This document shows positions 20,065 through 24,586 of a DNA stretch of 24,586 nucleotides, piece after piece. The DNA is from a virus. The position numbers were made by a program, and so were the translations under genes. The notes below the pieces were generated by a model. It searched no databases, had not been told where the DNA came from, and saw nothing but the letters and a program-made list of their open reading frames with translations. The DNA lies in IMG/VR virus record IMGVR_UViG_3300007734_000502, positions 1 to 24,586 of that record, one strand, 5' to 3'. Positions within the stretch are counted from its first letter, which is position 1. The number at the start of each line of letters is the position of its first letter.

Positions 20065-22575
20065 ATGCCATTAAATACAATACCAACTGGAGGAATAGTA
20101 GATGGACAAATTATATTTGCTACTCATTCTCTGGCCATTATCCGCGCTTTAAACGGTGAAACTGCTGCTTATACAATAGTTGCCAGTGGATCTACTTATT
20201 TGTTAAACGCTTTTATAACAGGTAGTTTATTTGGTACTGCTTCATGGGCTTTACATTGTTTAACTGCAAGTTTTGCAGACTATGCTACTAGTGCTTCATG
20301 GGCAAATACGGCCTCTTATACAATATCTGCTAGCTATGCTTCACAATCTCAATTTGCAGTAACTGCTTCAAATGCTAGAACAGCTTCATATTATAATGAA
20401 GTTGATCCAATATTTGTTAATAAATCATCATCGCTAGCAACAACAGGATCAAATCAATTCTCAGGTAGTCAAGGTATAACAGGTTCAGTATCAATTTCAG
20501 GTAGTTTAACAGTTAGATTTTTACCAACAGGTAGTCAATATATAGTAACATATGATTCTGCTTCAGGTCAATTATTTTATACTTCGAGTACTTCAGTAGG
20601 AGGAGCAACGCCTCCAGGTGGAACTAACTTACAAATACAATATAATAGTCAAAGCAATTTTGCAGGAGCAACTGCTTTAAGATATAATCCTGCTACAGGT
20701 TTAACTACAATAGATTCTATACAAGCTACTGGTTCATATAGTGGTTCTTTAACAGGAAGTCTACTAGGTACATCTTCATGGGCTATAAGTGCTTCTGTTG
20801 CAAACACTGCTTTAACATCATCATATGTAGTAACTTCTCAAACAGCAAGTTATTATAACGAAATTGATCCTATTTTTAATGCTAAATCCTCTTCTTTAGC
20901 TACAACAGGATCAAACCAATTCAATGATAATCAAAATATATCCGGATCGGTATTTATAAGTTCAAGCATAACAGTTAAAGGTTTATTAAATCAAACTAGA
21001 CCAAATGTTATATTTTATGATTCTGCTTCAGGTCAGTTTTATTATGCTTCAAGTGCAAGTTCAGGAGGAACAGGTTCATTAACACCTCCAGGTGGAACAA
21101 ATACTCAATTACAATATAATAATAATGGAACATTTGGTGGAGCTACTGCTTTAAGATATAATTCATCTTCAGGATTAACAACAATTGATTTAATCCAATC
21201 AACAGGTTCTATTAGTGGTTCTATAACAGGTTCATTATTAGGTACTTCGAGTTGGGCTTTAAATGCTTTATTATCAAATACTGCCTCTTATGCTTTATTA
21301 TCAAATACAGCATCATTTTATAATGAAATAGATCCTGTTTTTAACGCTAAGTCTTCAAGTTTCGCTACAACAGCTTCTAATAATTTTGGAGGCAATCAAG
21401 TTATAACAGGTAGTTTAATAGTTAGTGGTTCATCAACTATTATATTTAGAAATTTAGTATCACAAAGTAGACAATATATAGTTGTTTATGATACTGCATC
21501 GGGTCAATTATCTTATGTTTTAAGTTCATCTATTGCTTCAAGTGGAAGTGGTGTACCTGCAGGTTCAGATACAATGATTCAGTATAATAATTCTGGAACT
21601 TTTGGTGGAGCTACTGCTTTAAGATATAATCAAGGAACAGGTTTAACAACAGTTGATTTTATCCAAGCAACTGGTTCTATGTCTGGTAGTTTTACTGGAT
21701 CATTTAAAGGAAATTTAGTAGGTACTGCTTCATGGTCTTCAAATTCATTATTTGCATTAACATCTTCTTTAGCATTTCTAGCTCAAACAGCTTCATATTA
21801 TAGTCAAAGTGTTGAAGTTGATTTTATACCATTTGGTAAAGGAGGAGGACAATTAACAAGTAGTGCTGAATTAACATGGAATTCTCTTTTCCCACACTTT
21901 ATAGGAATTAATTCAATCTCATCATCTGGAGTATTAATTTCAAGAAATACAGGTAAATCAGCAGGAATAATTTTAGCAACAAACACAGGTAGTTTAACAG
22001 CATCATTTAGATGGGCCCATTTTATAGATAATGATGATAATTATGCTTTCAGACGTTATGATGATACTGGTAGTTTTATAGATAATACTATATTTTTAGA
22101 AAGATTAACAAATAGAGTTAACTTTCCAGTTTTAGCAGGAACAGGAGTAAGAATGGTAGTTGCAGATGCAACAGGTTCTATATCAACACAAGCAGTTCCA
22201 ACAGGTAGTGCTGCTGTTAATACAGGTTCATTTATGACTACTGGTAGTGTTAGTGGAAACGTTTTAACATTTACTAAAGGAGATGGTTCAACATTCCCTC
22301 TTACAGTATCAACAGGTTCAGGAGGAAGTAGTACAACAAAAGCAGGAACAGCGTCAATAGCTTCTTTTGGAGGAACACCTCTTACAGCATCAGTAACTTT
22401 TGGAACAGCATTCTCAAATACAAATTATTCTATATCTGTTTTAGGACAAAAATCAGATAGTAGATCATGGACAATAGAAAGCCAAGCAACTAGTAATTTC
22501 GTAATAAATTCAAATAGTAATTCTTCATTAACCAACCCAGTATTTTGGATAGCAACACCTTTTAATAATTCATAA
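20065..22575 (+). CDS. Long repetitive tail fibre / appendage protein
   Basis: An 836-residue Ser/Thr/Gly/Ala-rich protein without signal peptide. The N-terminal part (GSLFGTASWALHCLTASFADYATSAS) contains short GTASWA/NTASY heptad-like repeats typical of fibrous phage proteins. Three modules of about 155 residues follow (about 109-577), each with YNE[VI]DPIF, TGSNQF, YDSASGQ, PGGTNxQ[IL]QYN, GATALRYN, and GSLLGTSSWA or a variant of these. The C-terminal 260 residues differ and include the putative tip: FRWAHFIDNDDNYAFRRYDDTG, then a beta-rich end (SVTFGTAFSNTNYSISVLGQ to FWIATPF). Such proteins form trimeric host-contact fibres. Receptor unknown. The stop is directly followed by the next fibre ATG, so the two are likely made together. 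Confidence 0.85.
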   Translation: MPLNTIPTGGIVDGQIIFATHSLAIIRALNGETAAYTIVASGSTYLLNAFITGSLFGTASWALHCLTASFADYATSASWANTASYTISASYASQSQFAVTASNARTASYYNEVDPIFVNKSSSLATTGSNQFSGSQGITGSVSISGSLTVRFLPTGSQYIVTYDSASGQLFYTSSTSVGGATPPGGTNLQIQYNSQSNFAGATALRYNPATGLTTIDSIQATGSYSGSLTGSLLGTSSWAISASVANTALTSSYVVTSQTASYYNEIDPIFNAKSSSLATTGSNQFNDNQNISGSVFISSSITVKGLLNQTRPNVIFYDSASGQFYYASSASSGGTGSLTPPGGTNTQLQYNNNGTFGGATALRYNSSSGLTTIDLIQSTGSISGSITGSLLGTSSWALNALLSNTASYALLSNTASFYNEIDPVFNAKSSSFATTASNNFGGNQVITGSLIVSGSSTIIFRNLVSQSRQYIVVYDTASGQLSYVLSSSIASSGSGVPAGSDTMIQYNNSGTFGGATALRYNQGTGLTTVDFIQATGSMSGSFTGSFKGNLVGTASWSSNSLFALTSSLAFLAQTASYYSQSVEVDFIPFGKGGGQLTSSAELTWNSLFPHFIGINSISSSGVLISRNTGKSAGIILATNTGSLTASFRWAHFIDNDDNYAFRRYDDTGSFIDNTIFLERLTNRVNFPVLAGTGVRMVVADATGSISTQAVPTGSAAVNTGSFMTTGSVSGNVLTFTKGDGSTFPLTVSTGSGGSSTTKAGTASIASFGGTPLTASVTFGTAFSNTNYSISVLGQKSDSRSWTIESQATSNFVINSNSNSSLTNPVFWIATPFNNS
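20390..21794 (+). repeat. Three tandem long modules within the fibre gene
   Basis: Modules start near 20390, 20851 and 21315, each about 460-480 bases, with a partial fourth start near 21795 (ASYYSQS). They are clearly related in protein but diverged in DNA, so the triplication is old. A shortened form of the middle section recurs in the next gene around 22700-22830. Confidence 0.8.
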
Positions 22576-24147
22576 ATGGCAAATATATTTCAAACAACAG
22601 ATGCAATAATCAACAATTTAACAACATCAGGAAGTTTTATAGCTTCAGGCAGTGTTAATATGATATCTTTAGCATCATCTTCTAAATCTAATATACTAGC
22701 ATTTGACTCAGCTTCTGGACAATTATATTATACTTCTACTTCATCTGTAGCAACTCAACCTGGAGGAACAAATACTCAAATACAATTTAATTATAGTGGT
22801 GCTTTTTTAGGAGGTTCTTCCTTAAAATTAAATTCAAATCTATCAGGATTAGAAAACGGAACTTTAGTTACAGCTTCAGGAATATCTAGCCATGCAGAAG
22901 GGATAAAATCATCAGCTACTAATATTGGTAGCCATGCTGAAGGAGGATATTATACTGTAGGATTTGGAACCACATATTTTCCTGGGGGTTTAGCATCTGG
23001 AACTTCTAGCCATGCTGAAGGAGTAGGAACAGAAGCATCAGGTTTGGGTAGCCACGCAGAAGGATGGGCTACAATAGCATCAGGAAGTTATAGCCATGCA
23101 GAAGGAGTAAATACATTAGCCGAAAATGAATATACACATGCTGAAGGTTCAAATACAATAGCAAAAGGAGTTTCTTCACATGCAGAAGGATATTCAACAG
23201 TAACAGAGGCAGATTATAGCCATGCAGAAGGGTATGGTGCAATAGTAGCACCAGGAGCAGAAGGAGCGCATGTAGAAGGGTTAAGCACAATAGCTTCAGG
23301 TTCATATAGTCATGCTGAAGGATCTACTACAGAAGCATCAGGTTTGGGTAGCCATGCAGAAGGAGCAGGAACAATAGCTTCAGGTTCATATAGTCATGCA
23401 GAAGGATATAGAACAGAAGCATCAGGTTTGGGTAGCCACGCAGAAGGAAGAATTGCAATTTCATCAGGTTCTTATAGTCATGCTGAAGGAGCAACAACAA
23501 TAGCTCTTGGAGATTACAGCCACACAGAAGGAGAAGGAACAACAACTTTAGGATATGCAAGCCACGCTGAAGGAGCAACAACAAAAACATCGGAAAGTTA
23601 TAGTCATGCTGAAGGAGAAGGAACAACAACTTTAGGATATGCAAGCCACGCTGAAGGATCAACAACAAAAACATCGGAAAGTTATAGTCATGCTGAAGGA
23701 GAAGGAACAACAACTTTAGGATATGCAAGCCACGCTGAAGGATCAACAACAACAACTTATGGGTCTTCTAGCCATGCTGAAGGATCTGGTACAGAAGCAT
23801 CAGGTTTGGGTAGCCATGCAGAAGGATATAAAACAAAAGCTTATGGTTTGGCTAGTCATGCAGGGGGAGCAAACACGATAGCTTCAGGTTCATATCAAAC
23901 AGTAATAGGCTCTTTTAATACCCATAATGAAACTACTAGTCCATTTATAGTAGGGTTAGGAATAGCAGATAATTCAAGAAAGGATGCTTTTAAAGTAACA
24001 CATAGTTCATCAATAGTAGTAGCAACAGGTTCAGGTTTACCAACATGGGCAGGCACAGAAGGAGAAATTAAACCTTATGTTTCAGCTTCTAAATATTTTC
24101 TTGCTATGTTTATAGGAGGAACTTGGAGATCATCATCATTTATTTAA
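22576..24147 (+). CDS. Fibre/adhesin with YadA-like SHAEG beta-roll
   Basis: A 523-residue protein. Residues 1-35 are a Ser/Thr-rich fibre start (TTSGSFIASGSV). Residues 45-85 repeat the module of the previous gene (FDSASGQLYYTS, PGGTNTQIQFN). Residues about 105-431 hold 23 SHAEG-type repeats at 14-25 residue spacing (20 with exact HAEG, plus HVEG, HTEG and HAGG). This is the pattern of the trimeric left-handed beta-roll of YadA-type adhesin heads. The C-terminus (VIGSFNTHNE, GIADNSRKDAFKV, KYFLAMFIGGTWRSSS) is a conserved-looking cap. In a phage it would be a trimeric tail appendage contacting the cell surface. No membrane anchor as in bacterial YadA, and no signal peptide, which supports a virion role. 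Confidence 0.88.
   Translation: MANIFQTTDAIINNLTTSGSFIASGSVNMISLASSSKSNILAFDSASGQLYYTSTSSVATQPGGTNTQIQFNYSGAFLGGSSLKLNSNLSGLENGTLVTASGISSHAEGIKSSATNIGSHAEGGYYTVGFGTTYFPGGLASGTSSHAEGVGTEASGLGSHAEGWATIASGSYSHAEGVNTLAENEYTHAEGSNTIAKGVSSHAEGYSTVTEADYSHAEGYGAIVAPGAEGAHVEGLSTIASGSYSHAEGSTTEASGLGSHAEGAGTIASGSYSHAEGYRTEASGLGSHAEGRIAISSGSYSHAEGATTIALGDYSHTEGEGTTTLGYASHAEGATTKTSESYSHAEGEGTTTLGYASHAEGSTTKTSESYSHAEGEGTTTLGYASHAEGSTTTTYGSSSHAEGSGTEASGLGSHAEGYKTKAYGLASHAGGANTIASGSYQTVIGSFNTHNETTSPFIVGLGIADNSRKDAFKVTHSSSIVVATGSGLPTWAGTEGEIKPYVSASKYFLAMFIGGTWRSSSFI
22888..23868 (+). repeat. SHAEG-encoding repeat array
   Basis: Twenty-three imperfect units built on AGCCATGCAGAAG-like DNA. One longer unit encoding EASGLGSHAEG occurs four times with nearly identical DNA (near 23031, 23331, 23415 and 23791), suggesting past unequal exchange. 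Confidence 0.9.
23527..23753 (+). repeat. 84-bp near-perfect tandem repeat, about 2.7 copies
   Basis: Copies start at 23527, 23611 and 23695. Copies 1 and 2 differ only at one base (GAGCAAC/GATCAAC); copy 3 diverges after about 58 bases. Each encodes two 14-residue beta-roll turns (28 residues), so gain or loss keeps frame. Confidence 0.92.
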
Positions 24148-24153
24148 AATATT

Positions 24154-24586
24154 ATGAAAAAAATAACATTAATATTATTTATTTTATTATTAGGGATAAT
24201 AGTAAAAGCTCAAACATCTACCTATACAGATAGCATTTATCCTATACAGATTCAAACTGATATATTATATGGTTCTACTATAAATGTTTTTCATCTACCT
24301 CAAAATCTATACATGGATATGTATAGCCCTGTAGGATTAGATGATCTTAACAAACCAGTAATATTTTTATTTCATGGAGGAGGTTTTGTTAGTGGAAGTA
24401 AAGCAGAAGGAAGATTAGTAGAACTAGCTAAATATTATGCTGGATGTGGGTATGTAGTATTTTTACCTGACTATAGATTAGGATGGAAATTAGCAGCTGA
24501 CACAACAAAAGCTATTATGAATTCTCATAAAGCATATTATAGAGGAATACAGGATGGTTTTACCGCTGTTAGATATGCTAAATATT
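24154..24586 (+). CDS. Secreted alpha/beta-hydrolase (esterase/lipase), 3' end outside the window
   Basis: At least 144 codons from ATG 24154 to the window edge. The start is a classical signal peptide (KKITLILFILLLGIIVKA, likely cut before Gln20). A short region with QTDILYGSTINVF and LYMDMYSP precedes PVIFLFHGGGFVSGSK, the HGGG oxyanion-hole motif of carboxylesterases. VVFLPDYRLG and QDGFTAVRYAKY follow, as in this fold. The nucleophile Ser, Asp and His lie beyond the edge. The closest pattern I know is secreted esterases of Bacteroidota. Directly after the fibre genes, it could remove acyl groups from host surface glycans, or be a metabolic gene taken from a host. A signal peptide is unusual for a virion enzyme. 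Confidence 0.85.
   Translation, partial: MKKITLILFILLLGIIVKAQTSTYTDSIYPIQIQTDILYGSTINVFHLPQNLYMDMYSPVGLDDLNKPVIFLFHGGGFVSGSKAEGRLVELAKYYAGCGYVVFLPDYRLGWKLAADTTKAIMNSHKAYYRGIQDGFTAVRYAKY

Noticed and set aside
23069-23755. Leu-rich repetitive minus-strand frames opposite the adhesin
   Set aside because: They are antisense images of the SHAEG repeat; the apparent leucine-rich repeats reflect only the DNA periodicity.
22888-23868. Repeat array as a possible CRISPR
   Set aside because: Units are coding, in frame, of variable sequence and without spacers; they encode a beta-roll protein.

Overview
The window is part of an AT-rich tailed-phage genome with a T4-like virion module. All recognised genes lie on the + strand, are tightly packed, and often overlap by a few bases. 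The backbone is large terminase (gp17), portal (gp20), prohead protease (gp21), scaffold (gp22), major capsid protein (gp23), PhoH, then two long fibre or adhesin genes. Most starts lack a Shine-Dalgarno sequence and sit in A-rich leaders. With the AT-rich codon use and the flavobacterial look of the secreted esterase at the right edge, this suggests a Bacteroidota (flavobacterial) host. The host is inferred, not shown.

Bases 1-5730 are a repair and metabolism segment: a partial unknown gene, a DenV/endonuclease V-type pyrimidine-dimer glycosylase, two small phage proteins, a UvsE/UVDE UV-damage endonuclease, a COG2509-like FAD oxidoreductase split in two, a very short Walker A protein resembling a truncated helicase, and a P-loop kinase-like protein. 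The cassette splitting the FAD gene holds a GIY-YIG homing endonuclease and an orphan piece resembling the C-terminus of a gp23 capsid protein. Each reading frame in this block overlaps the next.

Bases 5758-19273 are the head module. Several proteins of unknown function carry short recurring tags (KLAG-type or LRE/LSE-amphipathic, followed by Glu) that look like capsid-targeting peptides for cleavage by the gp21 protease. These proteins are probably packed in the prohead core, and some may be ejected into the host. gp22 and gp23 form a unit bounded by intrinsic terminators on both sides, with a hairpin-rich leader in front. The T4 tail genes 18 and 19 are not between terminase and portal as they are in T4.

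Bases 19372-24586 hold PhoH, an 836-residue Ser/Thr/Gly-rich fibre with three long repeat modules, a 523-residue fibre with a YadA-like SHAEG beta-roll containing a nearly perfect 84-bp tandem repeat, and the start of a secreted alpha/beta-hydrolase (esterase) cut by the window edge.

The most unusual items are the split FAD gene with its endonuclease plus capsid-fragment cassette, the family of putative capsid-targeting tags, and the start codons buried in inverted repeats. No tRNA, rRNA, CRISPR array or integrase was seen. No stretch over 300 bases lacks a gene.
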